The notes under the pieces are model-generated. The model saw only the letters and a program-made list of their open reading frames with translations. It made no database searches and had not been told where the DNA came from. Positions 24,902 through 33,047 of a stretch of DNA of 36,967 nucleotides are shown here, piece by piece (within the stretch, counting starts at the first letter, position 1; the number at the start of each line of letters is the position of its first letter). The position numbers were made by a program, and so were the translations under genes. This DNA comes from Magnetococcales bacterium (lineage in GTDB: Bacteria; Pseudomonadota; Alphaproteobacteria; UBA2136), in the NCBI GenBank assembly GCA_002689455.1, contig NZGE01000045.1, positions 1 to 36,967 on the forward strand, written 5' to 3'.

Positions 24902-25495
24902 ATGTGGTGGTATGAAAAAAAGTTTGTGCCTGAACATGAATTCGAAGAAGGGCCTTTTTATAATTTATCCCTGAATAAAGTAACAATATGGGGGGTGATT
25001 GTATTTTACGCTATATTACTCGTCATAAACCTGAATACAGAAACTGTGTTTTCACTCAACAACTTTACAATGATGTGCATTGCACCCATTTTGGCAAGGC
25101 TTACTGCCATCGACTTAAAACATCAACTTTTATTGAATGTTTATGTTTTACCTCTCTTTATAATAGGCCTTATAAATGCTGGGATTTCGCCCAACATGAC
25201 CCTTTTAAGCTCTATCACTGGCGCTGCTATTTCAGGCGGTAGCCTCCTTGCTTTAAACCTATTACTCAGCAAAATAAACAATAAAAACAATATAGGTGGT
25301 GGTGACATTAAGTTTTGTTTTGCAGCTGGTGCATTTATAGGCTTAGAACTTTTACCTTACTTTTTTTGGCTTAGCTTCTTTATAGCACTTATTATGTATC
25401 CACTCTTAAAAGCAAAAAACAAATATATATCATTCGGCCCTGCCCTTATTTTTTCATTATGGATCCTTTTATCCATCCATAATTATTTTTATTAA
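24902..25495 (+). CDS. A24 prepilin peptidase, reduced form
   Basis: 197 residues; an integral membrane aspartic peptidase that removes pilin leaders. Catalytic aspartates are D71 in A-I-D-L-K and D135 in the G-G-G-D motif (132-135), the A24 family signature. About six membrane segments are visible. The cytoplasmic N-methyltransferase domain of PilD/GspO, with its CxxC zinc pairs, is missing, as in small TadV/FlaK-like peptidases. N-methylation of the mature pilin may therefore not occur. A 25-residue hydrophilic N-terminus is present. It closes the secretion-like operon; the next gene has a different role. Confidence 0.88.
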   Translation: MWWYEKKFVPEHEFEEGPFYNLSLNKVTIWGVIVFYAILLVINLNTETVFSLNNFTMMCIAPILARLTAIDLKHQLLLNVYVLPLFIIGLINAGISPNMTLLSSITGAAISGGSLLALNLLLSKINNKNNIGGGDIKFCFAAGAFIGLELLPYFFWLSFFIALIMYPLLKAKNKYISFGPALIFSLWILLSIHNYFY

Positions 25496-25542
25496 ACAAA
25501 CTATTCCTTGCCAATAAGGCTAAAGGTTTCTATAACAAGTTT

Positions 25543-26088
25543 ATGAATAAATGCGCATGGCCAAATTGTAAAAACGAAGGAACCTTTGCTGCCCCTAAAA
25601 GCACAAAGGACATATACGACCGTCAATACTTCTGCCAAGAACACATCAAAGAGTTCAACAAAAGATGGAATGGCCTTGACGGCATGACCGAAGACGATAT
25701 TTTCTCCATGCAAACAAAGTCCACATGGGAAAGACCTACAAGACGCTTTGGCATTCATGGCGTTAGCGCACAAACTGCTCAATTCACATTTTCAAACGCT
25801 GAAGATTTGTTCAGGTTCTTCAAGCAGCGTCAAAAAGAAGAGAGCATCAAAAAAGCATATGGCTTTGAAGAACAAAAAGATGAAGAAAACTTACCACCAG
25901 ACATCAAAGAAGCATGTTCAATTTTAGGAATTGCTCTTCCCATTGAGTTTACTAACCTTAAGAAAAAATATTTATCTTTAATGAAAAAGCACCACCCAGA
26001 TCTCAACAAAGGATCAAAAAAAGAAGAAGACCACGTTAAAAAAATTAACGTAGCCTTCCAAATTATACAAGATTATATAAGTAAATAG
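25543..26088 (+). CDS. J-domain protein with N-terminal zinc finger
   Basis: 181 residues. The N-terminus contains C-A-W-P-N-C and, about 25 residues later, Y-F-C-Q-E-H, a Cys/His zinc-finger pattern. The middle is Gln/Glu-rich. The C-terminal 60 residues form a J domain with H-H-P-D-L-N-K, so it should recruit DnaK. Proteins of this build are widespread in alphaproteobacteria, often with no set partner. The ATG at 25543 has only a weak ribosome-binding site. It converges with the GntR-family gene, with 2 nt between stops. Confidence 0.85.
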   Translation: MNKCAWPNCKNEGTFAAPKSTKDIYDRQYFCQEHIKEFNKRWNGLDGMTEDDIFSMQTKSTWERPTRRFGIHGVSAQTAQFTFSNAEDLFRFFKQRQKEESIKKAYGFEEQKDEENLPPDIKEACSILGIALPIEFTNLKKKYLSLMKKHHPDLNKGSKKEEDHVKKINVAFQIIQDYISK

Positions 26089-26090
26089 CA

Positions 26091-26783
26091 CTAATTAATC
26101 TGTGGCGCTGGGCTTCCCAAGTAACTTGAAATAACACGTGTTGCCATGTTTTTATCACCTTCTTGAATGGCAGAGTTTAAGCGGATTTGAACACCCATTG
26201 TACGCATAATCTCATCGGCATCTTCAAAACGCTTCAAACGATCCACACGTTGCATGCTCAACAAAGCTTCTAGCATTGTTAGACTTAGACTATTTCCTGC
26301 AACCTGTGCAATTGCTAAGTGCCACTGACGCTCAACATCTTCGATTTCTTCAGCTGTTCCTTGACGGCTAATGACGTAAGACTGAAGAATTTTCTTTTTT
26401 TCTGCCGATGCATCACATGCGATTCGCACCATTTCAACTTCAAGCAAAACGCGCAGTGCTTCCACATCACCAGATTCCATTGTGCTATATTGACCAAGCA
26501 AAGCTAAATCTTTCATCAAAATAGCAGGATCAGGCAAACGAATAAAGCTACCACGACCTGGTGTTACATCTAAAAGACCTGAAACGCGCAACATTTGCAC
26601 CGATTCACGAAGTGTTGTACGAGAAACACCAAAATGTTTACAAAGTTGCTCCTCTGTTGGTAAGCGATCGCCTGGCTTTAAAGCACCCGTAAAAATCATA
26701 TTTCTTAGGTGGTTGGCAATATAAGTAGACCTTCTTACACGTGGCTGACTATCTACCAAAGGCAGATTTACTGACTGATTCAT
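26091..26783 (-). CDS. GntR-family transcriptional regulator, FadR/FCD subfamily
   Basis: 230 residues. A winged helix-turn-helix spans about 20-80: R-L-P-T-E-E-Q-L, then F-G-V-S-R-T-T-L-R-E-S-V, then G-L-L-D-V-T-P-G-R-G-S-F-I. The remaining residues are an all-helical FCD ligand-binding domain that in relatives often holds a metal or an organic acid. FadR-type repressors usually regulate sugar-acid, lactate, pyruvate or fatty-acid metabolism. No such pathway genes adjoin it, so its target is unknown. A perfect inverted repeat 85 nt upstream could be its own operator. Confidence 0.88.
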   Translation of the reverse strand: MNQSVNLPLVDSQPRVRRSTYIANHLRNMIFTGALKPGDRLPTEEQLCKHFGVSRTTLRESVQMLRVSGLLDVTPGRGSFIRLPDPAILMKDLALLGQYSTMESGDVEALRVLLEVEMVRIACDASAEKKKILQSYVISRQGTAEEIEDVERQWHLAIAQVAGNSLSLTMLEALLSMQRVDRLKRFEDADEIMRTMGVQIRLNSAIQEGDKNMATRVISSYLGSPAPQIN

Positions 26784-26867
26784 TGAATATATCCTCTCTT
26801 ATTCTTTTTAAGTACAAGACATACCTGACCAAGGCATATCATTATTCGTTAAAGTTCTTTAAACAAA

Positions 26868-26884
26868 AACAACTATCAGTTGTT
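26868..26884. promoter_or_regulatory. Inverted repeat upstream of the GntR gene
   Basis: AACAACT (26868-26874) and AGTTGTT (26878-26884) are perfect complements with a 3-nt centre, a size suited to a dimeric repressor. It lies 85 nt before the GntR start and could be its operator. The 281-nt gap from 26784 to 27064 holds nothing else I can support. Confidence 0.35.
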
Positions 26885-27064
26885 AGAGATTAAATTATTT
26901 AGTTATATTCAAATCCAAAAACATCCTTATCATACAGCATTCAAATATATGTGTAAAGATAATTGTAATATATAGCAATTACATTAAAATCCTCAGAAAA
27001 ACCGCCAACATTTAAAGTAAAACAATAAAAATATAACAACCTAGAGTTGATAACCATAAAATAT

Positions 27065-27865
27065 TTAAGACAATTTAATAGACTTTTTAAAACTTTCACC
27101 CACAGCCTTCTCAACAGAAGTGGAAACATCACAAGAGTCCAACATATTTAAACCAGCCTCTGTCGTTCCACCCTTGCTAACAACATCTAACTTCAGCTCA
27201 GTAATAGATTTCTCCTTCAAAGAAAATGTGGCATACGCACCTGCACCTTTACAGGTAGCTGCCACAAGGCGTTGTGCCGTATCATAATCTAACCCACATG
27301 CTTCTGCCTTTTTTGCCATTGCCTCCATCACATAAAAGAAATAAGCAGGCCCTGAACCTGCAATGGCTGTAATAATATGCAAATCATCTTCATGGGTAAC
27401 TTCTACAAAATCGCCACAACACTCGAAAATCTCCTGAAATTTCAATTTATCATTTTGATTCCATGACACAGGAAAGAACGTACCAACAACCCCTTCACCA
27501 ATAGAACAAGGTGTATTCGGCATAATGCGTACCACAGAAAATGTTTGATTTTGGGTATACTTCAAAATATTTTGAGACTGAACACCCGCCATCATTGAAA
27601 CGATAACAGCATCTGGCTTTAAATATTTTTCATACTCAGGTAATATTTCATGATAGTTTTGAGGCTTAAGCCCTAGAAGGACTGTATCAAACCCAGCTTG
27701 TCCATCAAAACCATGTAAGTCTAAACTTTCCATATTTTGAGTGCTTTTCCCACCGTGAGACACCACATAAAATGCACTTTTATCAACAGTACCAGCACTC
27801 AACATTCGTTTAACAATCGCTGAGGACATATTACCAAAACCCAATACCAAAACTTTTTGAAACAT
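27065..27865 (-). CDS. proC: Pyrroline-5-carboxylate reductase
   Basis: 266 residues; the last step of proline synthesis, reducing pyrroline-5-carboxylate with NAD(P)H. The Rossmann motif L-G-F-G-N-M-S-S-A-I-V begins at residue 8. Later features are T-P-C-S-I-G-E-G-V near 118 (usually T-P-x-x-x-G-x-G), A-G-S-G-P-A-Y near 165 and K-G-G-T-T-E-A-G near 235, which bind cofactor and substrate. The ATG at 27865 is chosen over an upstream in-frame ATG at 27934: it starts at the conserved N-terminus and follows AAGG at 8 nt. It is divergent from hldD. Confidence 0.95.
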   Translation of the reverse strand: MFQKVLVLGFGNMSSAIVKRMLSAGTVDKSAFYVVSHGGKSTQNMESLDLHGFDGQAGFDTVLLGLKPQNYHEILPEYEKYLKPDAVIVSMMAGVQSQNILKYTQNQTFSVVRIMPNTPCSIGEGVVGTFFPVSWNQNDKLKFQEIFECCGDFVEVTHEDDLHIITAIAGSGPAYFFYVMEAMAKKAEACGLDYDTAQRLVAATCKGAGAYATFSLKEKSITELKLDVVSKGGTTEAGLNMLDSCDVSTSVEKAVGESFKKSIKLS

Positions 27866-27935
27866 AATTACTACCTTTAAAATCAATATTTTTATGTGAC
27901 TTATGACTATATCATATAATTTAAATATCTTCACT

Positions 27936-27964
27936 TTGACATATGAAGGTTAACACAGTAAACT
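27936..27964 (+). promoter_or_regulatory. Promoter of hldD
   Basis: A perfect -35 TTGACA at 27936-27941, a 17-nt spacer and TAAACT at 27959-27964 (4 of 6). Transcription would start near 27971, so the in-frame ATG at 27943 lies in the promoter and hldD must begin at 27994. Confidence 0.65.
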
Positions 27965-27993
27965 GCCCAAACAATTACTTAAAGGAATTTAAT

Positions 27994-28986
27994 ATGTTTG
28001 TTGTTACAGGTGGTGCAGGTTTTATCGGTTCTGTAGTAATAGCTGAGCTTGAAAATAATTTTCCAAACACACCCATTGCAGTTATAGACTGGCTTGAAGA
28101 AGATGATCGCTGGAAAAATATTAATAAACGCACTGTAAGCAATATTATCTTCCCTGAAGATACCTTCGAATTCCTAGAGGACCATCAGAGTGAAATTAAA
28201 GCCATTATTCACATGGGTGCCATTAGCACAACAACAGAAACAAACGTGAATAAGATTGTTGAACAAAACATTGGTTACTCACTCGACCTTTTTGACTGGT
28301 GCACTGAAAATGATATTCCATTCATTTATGCGTCATCAGCCGCTACATATGGTGAAGGAGAGAACGGTTTTAATGACAGCATAGACCCAACACACCTTAA
28401 AAAACTTCAGCCATTAAACCCATACGGTTTTAGCAAGCATATGGTAGATAAAGCCATTATACAAAAGAACGAAAAACCATCACAATGGGTTGGTTTAAAA
28501 TTTTTCAACGTTTATGGCCCAAATGAATACCATAAAGGCGGACAAAAAAGTGTGGTTGCACATGCATTCAAACAAATACAGGAAACCGGCAAAATGAAAT
28601 TGTTCAAAAGCCATCACCCTGACTATGAAGACGGCATGCAACTTCGTGACTTTGTTTACGTAAACGATATTGCAAAAAACATTATTTGGTTTATTAAAAA
28701 CCCTCAGGTTTCGGGCATTTTTAACCAAGGCACAGGTAAAGCGCGCAGCTTTAAAGACCTAACAATCGCAACATTCAAAGCCATGAACTTGCCAGAAAAT
28801 ATTGAATATATTGATATGCCTGAAAACCTTCAAAACCAATATCAATACTTCACAGAAGCAAACATGAATAGCTTTAATCATGTTTACAAAAAGCATGAAG
28901 GTAAAGAATATAAACCAACATCGCTTGAAGACGGTGTGACGGATTATGTTCAAAACTACCTGTTAAAATCAGATTCATACATCTAA
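27994..28986 (+). CDS. hldD: ADP-L-glycero-D-manno-heptose 6-epimerase
   Basis: 330 residues; makes the heptose donor for the lipopolysaccharide inner core, confirming a Gram-negative envelope with heptose LPS. An extended SDR fold begins with V-T-G-G-A-G-F-I-G-S. The active-site Y-x-x-x-K appears as Y-G-F-S-K, with serines in Y-A-S-S-A-A-T-Y. F-F-N-V-Y-G-P-N-E-Y and the later R-D-F-V-Y-V-N-D are typical of HldD. The ATG at 27994 has AAAGGA 8 nt upstream. The gene precedes lgt by 21 nt and may lead that operon. Confidence 0.94.
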   Translation: MFVVTGGAGFIGSVVIAELENNFPNTPIAVIDWLEEDDRWKNINKRTVSNIIFPEDTFEFLEDHQSEIKAIIHMGAISTTTETNVNKIVEQNIGYSLDLFDWCTENDIPFIYASSAATYGEGENGFNDSIDPTHLKKLQPLNPYGFSKHMVDKAIIQKNEKPSQWVGLKFFNVYGPNEYHKGGQKSVVAHAFKQIQETGKMKLFKSHHPDYEDGMQLRDFVYVNDIAKNIIWFIKNPQVSGIFNQGTGKARSFKDLTIATFKAMNLPENIEYIDMPENLQNQYQYFTEANMNSFNHVYKKHEGKEYKPTSLEDGVTDYVQNYLLKSDSYI

Positions 28987-29007
28987 TTAATTCAGAGCTT
29001 AGAACCC

Positions 29008-29790
29008 ATGCAATTTTCACATATTGACCCTGTAGCATTTACAGTTTTTGGCTTTTCCGTTCATTGGTATGGACTTGCCTATATTGCAGCTTTTTTACTT
29101 GGCAGTAAATATGTGGAAAAGTCATTTGCATCTGCCCCTAAACAAAGCAACCTAAGCAAGGATAATGCAGACAGCGTATTAACATGGATTATATTAGGTG
29201 TTTTGCTTGGTGGTCGCTTAGGCTATGTATTTTTTTATAACGCTGGTTTTTATATTGAACACCCTCTAGAAATTTTAAAATTATGGCAAGGTGGTATGTC
29301 ATTCCATGGTGGATTACTTGGGGTTATCGTTTCAACCTACTTATACGCCAAAAAGAATAAGATTCCCTATTTAGAATTAACCGATCGCATGGCTCCTGCA
29401 TTTTGTATAGGCCTTTTCCTCGGCCGTATTGCAAACTTTATCAATGGCGAATTATATGGGCGTATTACCGACTTACCGTGGGGCATCATTTTCCCACATG
29501 GAGGGCCTGAACCAAGACACCCTTCCCAACTTTACGAAGCATTTTTAGAAGGGGGCTTGTTATTTTTAATACTGCACCTTACATTGAAGAAGTCACCCAA
29601 AAAAGGGTTTGTGAGTGGTCTATTCTTAATAGGCTATGGAACCTTTAGAAGCATAGTTGAATTTGTACGCGTACGCGACCCTCAACTAAGCGATGGTATA
29701 TTCGAAGTAATATCCATGGGACAAATACTGTGCATACCAATGATTTTAATAGGTACAGCAGTGATTTTATTAAACAAGGGAGATCGTTAA
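29008..29790 (+). CDS. lgt: Prolipoprotein diacylglyceryl transferase
   Basis: 260 residues with about seven membrane segments. Lgt transfers diacylglycerol from phosphatidylglycerol to the lipobox cysteine, the first step of lipoprotein maturation; its clients here include the TlpA-like and 14.6-kb lipoproteins. The signature G-R-I-A-N-F-I-N-G-E-L-Y-G-R lies near residue 135, and G-G-M-S-F-H-G-G near 95 includes the essential histidine. The stop overlaps the next start as TAATG, so the two are translationally coupled. Confidence 0.96.
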   Translation: MQFSHIDPVAFTVFGFSVHWYGLAYIAAFLLGSKYVEKSFASAPKQSNLSKDNADSVLTWIILGVLLGGRLGYVFFYNAGFYIEHPLEILKLWQGGMSFHGGLLGVIVSTYLYAKKNKIPYLELTDRMAPAFCIGLFLGRIANFINGELYGRITDLPWGIIFPHGGPEPRHPSQLYEAFLEGGLLFLILHLTLKKSPKKGFVSGLFLIGYGTFRSIVEFVRVRDPQLSDGIFEVISMGQILCIPMILIGTAVILLNKGDR

Positions 29791-30857
29791 TGACCACGAT
29801 TGAAGGCATCTTAAAAGATAAGATTAACGAAACCGGTGCTATCTCAGTAGCTGAATATATGGATACATGTTTATATCACAATGAACACGGCTATTACATG
29901 TCATCCACACCATTTGGACCTGAAGGCGATTTCACAACTGCACCAGAAATTAGCCAAATATACGGTGAAATGATTGGCGCTTGGGTTGCTGACACATGGA
30001 TCAAAATGGGTCGCCCGCAGTCATGGCAACTCTTAGAAGCTGGTCCAGGTAATGGCACACTTATGAAAGACGTCCTTCGAACTTTAGAGCATGCCCTGCC
30101 CGAAAGCTACGAAGGCATTACAATCACACTCCTTGAAATTAGCCCTATGCTTAAAATCAAACAAAGGGAATCTCTTGAGAACCACAACATCTGCTGGGCA
30201 AACTCACTCGATGACATATCCTTCGAAAAGCCTACCATCGTTATTGCAAATGAACTTTTAGACGCCTTTCCAGTGCGCCAATTCAAGCAAAAAACAAACG
30301 GTGAATATCAAGAAAAGCTCATCACGCTTCAAAATGGTAAATTTGAATGGACACTTAGCGATGAAACAACAAACCTTAACCTTTCAGGTGAAGTTGTTGA
30401 AACATCCGACGCCATGGAAAGCTTCTTATGTAAGCTAAAAGACAAGCTTACAAATGGTGCTGCCTTATTCATCGACTACGGCGACCACGCCACAGGTGAC
30501 AGCCTTCAAGCTATCGAGAAGCACAAAAAGGTAAACCTTTTCGAACACCCTGGCAAAGCTGACCTAACAGCACATGTTAACTTTGACAACGTTCGCCGTG
30601 TTCTTGGAACAGACCGTACAAGCTTTGCAGAGCCTATGGGGCAATTCCTAAACAGCATTGGGTTACCACTACGTGCAGCTGCATTACTTGGCCGCGCAAC
30701 AGAAGCTCAAAAGAAAGACATTGAACAAGCAACATACCGCTTAATGCACCCAGAACAAATGGGCGAAATGTTCAAAGTTATTACTTACAGAACCCATGCT
30801 GAATACGACCTGGCAGGTGTTTACTTTGAACCGCAACCAAAAAGCAACGCAGCCTAA
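29790..30857 (+). CDS. SAM-dependent methyltransferase, MidA/NDUFAF7 family
   Basis: 355 residues. The human homologue methylates an arginine of the complex I subunit NDUFS2 during assembly; bacterial members are common beside lgt in alphaproteobacteria. Seen here: the entry motif G-D-F-T-T-A-P-E-I-S-Q near residue 50 and the SAM site E-A-G-P-G-N-G-T-L near 85, followed by N-E-L-L-D-A-F-P-V near 155. ATG 29790 shares its A with the lgt stop codon, with AGGGAG 7 nt upstream; longer in-frame starts lie inside lgt. A client on bacterial NuoD is inferred. Confidence 0.9.
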   Translation: MTTIEGILKDKINETGAISVAEYMDTCLYHNEHGYYMSSTPFGPEGDFTTAPEISQIYGEMIGAWVADTWIKMGRPQSWQLLEAGPGNGTLMKDVLRTLEHALPESYEGITITLLEISPMLKIKQRESLENHNICWANSLDDISFEKPTIVIANELLDAFPVRQFKQKTNGEYQEKLITLQNGKFEWTLSDETTNLNLSGEVVETSDAMESFLCKLKDKLTNGAALFIDYGDHATGDSLQAIEKHKKVNLFEHPGKADLTAHVNFDNVRRVLGTDRTSFAEPMGQFLNSIGLPLRAAALLGRATEAQKKDIEQATYRLMHPEQMGEMFKVITYRTHAEYDLAGVYFEPQPKSNAA

Positions 30858-30913
30858 AGCTGAATTGTATTTTAAGCTTGTGAAATAAACCATTTATAAT
30901 TACTTTATAGCGC

Positions 30914-31606
30914 ATGAGATTATTAGAATTAGACCATCAGCTGCAATATGCAGAACACGCTTTCGGGACCATTTCCGAAGGTGAAAAACCGTTAACCGAT
31001 ACGGATGACCTTATCCGTGCTTACACTGAAGTACTGGGCCCTATTGCGCACATGCGTCAAGTGCATGGTTCACGCATTGTTTACACCAGCGAACCTGGCT
31101 GCATTGAAGAAGCAGATGCGATTTACACGGATAACCCAGACCTTTGGTTGGCTGTTAAAACAGCAGACTGCGTGCCTGTTTTAATTAGCACACCCCATGC
31201 AGTTGCTGCGGTTCACTGCGGTTGGCGTGGTTTAGAAGCTGAAATTTTACCGCAAACCATTAAGCTATTAATGGACGAATACAACATTACAGCGGTTGAC
31301 GTTTTTATTCACATTGGTCCATGCATTAGCCAAAGTAAATACGAAGTGGAAGCTGAAAAATACCAAGCTATTTTTGATGAAAAACACTTTAAGCCAGCAG
31401 GCAAAAAAGGCTATGTTTTAATGGACTTAGTGGGTATTGCCATAGACCAAGCGCGTGAACTAGGCGTTCCTAAAAACCACATTATTGACAGTGGTTTGTG
31501 CACCTACCAAGACAAGGATCTGTTCCATTCTTACCGCCGTGCCAAACAAGAAGGTCAAGAAGGTTACAACGTTCAATGTTCTTTAGTTAAACGCTTCGAA
31601 CAATAG
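30914..31606 (+). CDS. pgeF: Laccase-domain (YfiH/PgeF) protein
   Basis: 230 residues of the YfiH family. E. coli YfiH (PgeF) corrects peptidoglycan precursors carrying serine, and related enzymes act as purine nucleoside phosphorylases/adenosine deaminases. The metal-binding triad is present as Q-V-H-G-S near residue 50, T-A-D-C-V-P-V near 85 and V-H-C-G-W-R-G near 100. I-G-P-C-I-S-Q follows near 140. It completes the lgt-midA-pgeF order typical of alphaproteobacteria. Its start has no clear Shine-Dalgarno, and there are 56 nt between it and the previous gene. Confidence 0.92.
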   Translation: MRLLELDHQLQYAEHAFGTISEGEKPLTDTDDLIRAYTEVLGPIAHMRQVHGSRIVYTSEPGCIEEADAIYTDNPDLWLAVKTADCVPVLISTPHAVAAVHCGWRGLEAEILPQTIKLLMDEYNITAVDVFIHIGPCISQSKYEVEAEKYQAIFDEKHFKPAGKKGYVLMDLVGIAIDQARELGVPKNHIIDSGLCTYQDKDLFHSYRRAKQEGQEGYNVQCSLVKRFEQ

Positions 31607-31756
31607 TTTTTACACCAATTTAATTGTAAGTGTTGATTTTTGTGCGCAAACCGCACGAAAATGATGCGCATATAAACGCACCAGCACGCAACAAAGCGCA
31701 AAAGTTAAGCCACAAACCCTCAAAAATCACGTTATAGTTGTAAAAAATGTATTTTC

Positions 31757-31774
31757 TTTCGCCCCTATGCGAAA
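31757..31774. repeat. Short inverted repeat upstream of the 31886 gene
   Basis: TTTCGC (31757-31762) and GCGAAA (31769-31774) are perfect complements around CCCTAT. The rest of the 279-nt gap from 31607 to 31885 is AT-rich with several GCGCA and GCAC steps, including GTGCG-CAAAC-CGCAC near 31640-31655. I see no gene or clear terminator there. Confidence 0.3.
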
Positions 31775-31885
31775 CAGTACACCTATGACACCACAAGAAA
31801 ATTGCAAATAAACACTTATGCGTGTAAACTTTACAACTAACACACTTTTAAAATTTAAAATCTCAAAGTAAAGCGCTTTTCACAC

Positions 31886-32986
31886 ATGAAGATATTTAAA
31901 ATTATAACCATCATTTCCATGACATTATTCACACTTGCAATACTAATAGCATTTGGCACATGGTACTGGTTTGAGTTTACATTTGCGAACACATTAGATA
32001 GAAAATTTTATGGTCACGATAGTTATTATATTTCAAAGGCGTTACAAGCCTCATATGGAATCGCAGAATACTCCCCACGAATAGAAAACGCCCTAAAAAA
32101 GGAAGAACTTCAAGAAGAGACATGCAATCTGTTGGGGAACTCATTAACATTAAAAGAATGTATCTTACCGCTGCATGTTTCATCAGATAGCTTGATTGCG
32201 AAGACAAGACCTTTACAGCTACCCCTTATTCGCAGAACACCCCCTATTGTATGGTTCCATGAATTCACCTTAAAAAATGAACGATATAAAAATGTATTAT
32301 ATAAAGTGTTAAATAACCCCTGCAATTATTTTAACTCACTTCATTACAGTGTGGATAAATCACCTCAAGAAAGTTTTAATGATTGGGAGAATTACAGGTG
32401 CTCCAAACGCGATGGAGTAGAGCTTGAAGTACACTTTGTAGATAACACAGGAGATTTACAGAAAAAAGAGCTTATTAATATAGACTTTACAAATAACTAC
32501 AAAAGAAAACAAAGTTATTACGGTAGTACAAGTCAAGATAATGAGATAGATAGCCATATATCAAAACGCTTCAACTCATACATATGGAATTTAGAGCAAA
32601 TGCTTATGGTAGGTGTTGCATTTCAAGGTGAAGATGACTTTCCGAATGAAATGAAAATGCATGGTTGTAAAGTTATGGAAAAGAATTTCCCAATTTCTGA
32701 CTGCATCATGCCAAGGTTTAGTACGTTAGATAAACCTAAAAAATGCAGTGAAAGAGTCGGCGCTCCTTGTATATCCTTAACCGCGCATGAATACCTAAAA
32801 AAGCACCCTATGATGAAAGAATATAAACAAGCTATTATAAACCCTTGTGGCTATGCAAAAAAAATTAATAGAAATAACATGTTAAACCTATGCCAAAACA
32901 CATCAAACCTCATTAAACCTATCAATGTCATTTTTGACTTCATAGACGAAACAGGACATGTGGTTGACAGCATGCATATGCAATAA
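31886..32986 (+). CDS. Membrane-anchored Cys-rich protein with two homologous domains; unrecognised
   Basis: I do not recognise this 366-residue protein. It starts with a signal anchor (residues 1-30), so the rest is probably periplasmic. Two halves look homologous. Residues about 79-190 hold C80, C92, C146 and C172; residues about 260-360 hold C261, C273, C321 and C336. Aligned landmarks are L-T-L-K-E-C-I-L-P with F-P-I-S-D-C-I-M-P, L-N-N-P-C-N-Y with I-I-N-P-C-G-Y, and V-H-F-V-D-N-T-G-D with F-D-F-I-D-E-T-G-H. Both first cysteine pairs are 12 residues apart, suggesting shared disulphides. The second half has two extra cysteines (C287, C295). It stands alone, ended by a strong terminator. 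Confidence 0.7.
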   Translation: MKIFKIITIISMTLFTLAILIAFGTWYWFEFTFANTLDRKFYGHDSYYISKALQASYGIAEYSPRIENALKKEELQEETCNLLGNSLTLKECILPLHVSSDSLIAKTRPLQLPLIRRTPPIVWFHEFTLKNERYKNVLYKVLNNPCNYFNSLHYSVDKSPQESFNDWENYRCSKRDGVELEVHFVDNTGDLQKKELINIDFTNNYKRKQSYYGSTSQDNEIDSHISKRFNSYIWNLEQMLMVGVAFQGEDDFPNEMKMHGCKVMEKNFPISDCIMPRFSTLDKPKKCSERVGAPCISLTAHEYLKKHPMMKEYKQAIINPCGYAKKINRNNMLNLCQNTSNLIKPINVIFDFIDETGHVVDSMHMQ

Positions 32987-33009
32987 GGTACAACACAAAC
33001 TTCACATAA

Positions 33010-33037
33010 AAAAAGCACCTCATTTGAGGTGCTTTTT
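33010..33037. terminator. Bidirectional terminator
   Basis: AAAAAGCACCTC (33010-33021) and GAGGTGCTTTTT (33026-33037) form a perfect 12-bp stem with a 4-nt loop. It lies between the convergent Cys-rich gene and nhaA, with an A-run and T-run on either side. Confidence 0.88.
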
Positions 33038-33047
33038 GTTCGATTGT

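Noticed and set aside
16959-25495. Interpretation as a Tad/Flp pilus locus
   Set aside because: No TadZ/CpaE, RcpA/C or twin TadB/C proteins; the ATPase has the GspE/PilB Cys pairs and the platform is a single GspF with two T2SF domains. Only the short peptidase is Tad-like.
26941-27132. Minus-strand 63-codon frame at the 3' side of proC
   Set aside because: It overlaps the proC coding end in another frame, and most of it is AT-rich intergenic sequence with no start signal.
27866-27934. Longer N-terminus for ProC
   Set aside because: The conserved Rossmann start lies directly after ATG 27865, which also has AAGG at good spacing.
27943-27993. Longer N-terminus for HldD
   Set aside because: The codons fall within the TTGACA/TAAACT promoter, and the NAD-binding motif begins right after ATG 27994.
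29730-29789. MidA start upstream inside lgt
   Set aside because: The family N-terminus and an AGGGAG ribosome-binding site support ATG 29790, coupled to the lgt stop.
31607-31885. Short plus-strand frames such as the 13-codon one near 31748
   Set aside because: Too short, no ribosome-binding site, and no conserved feature to support coding.
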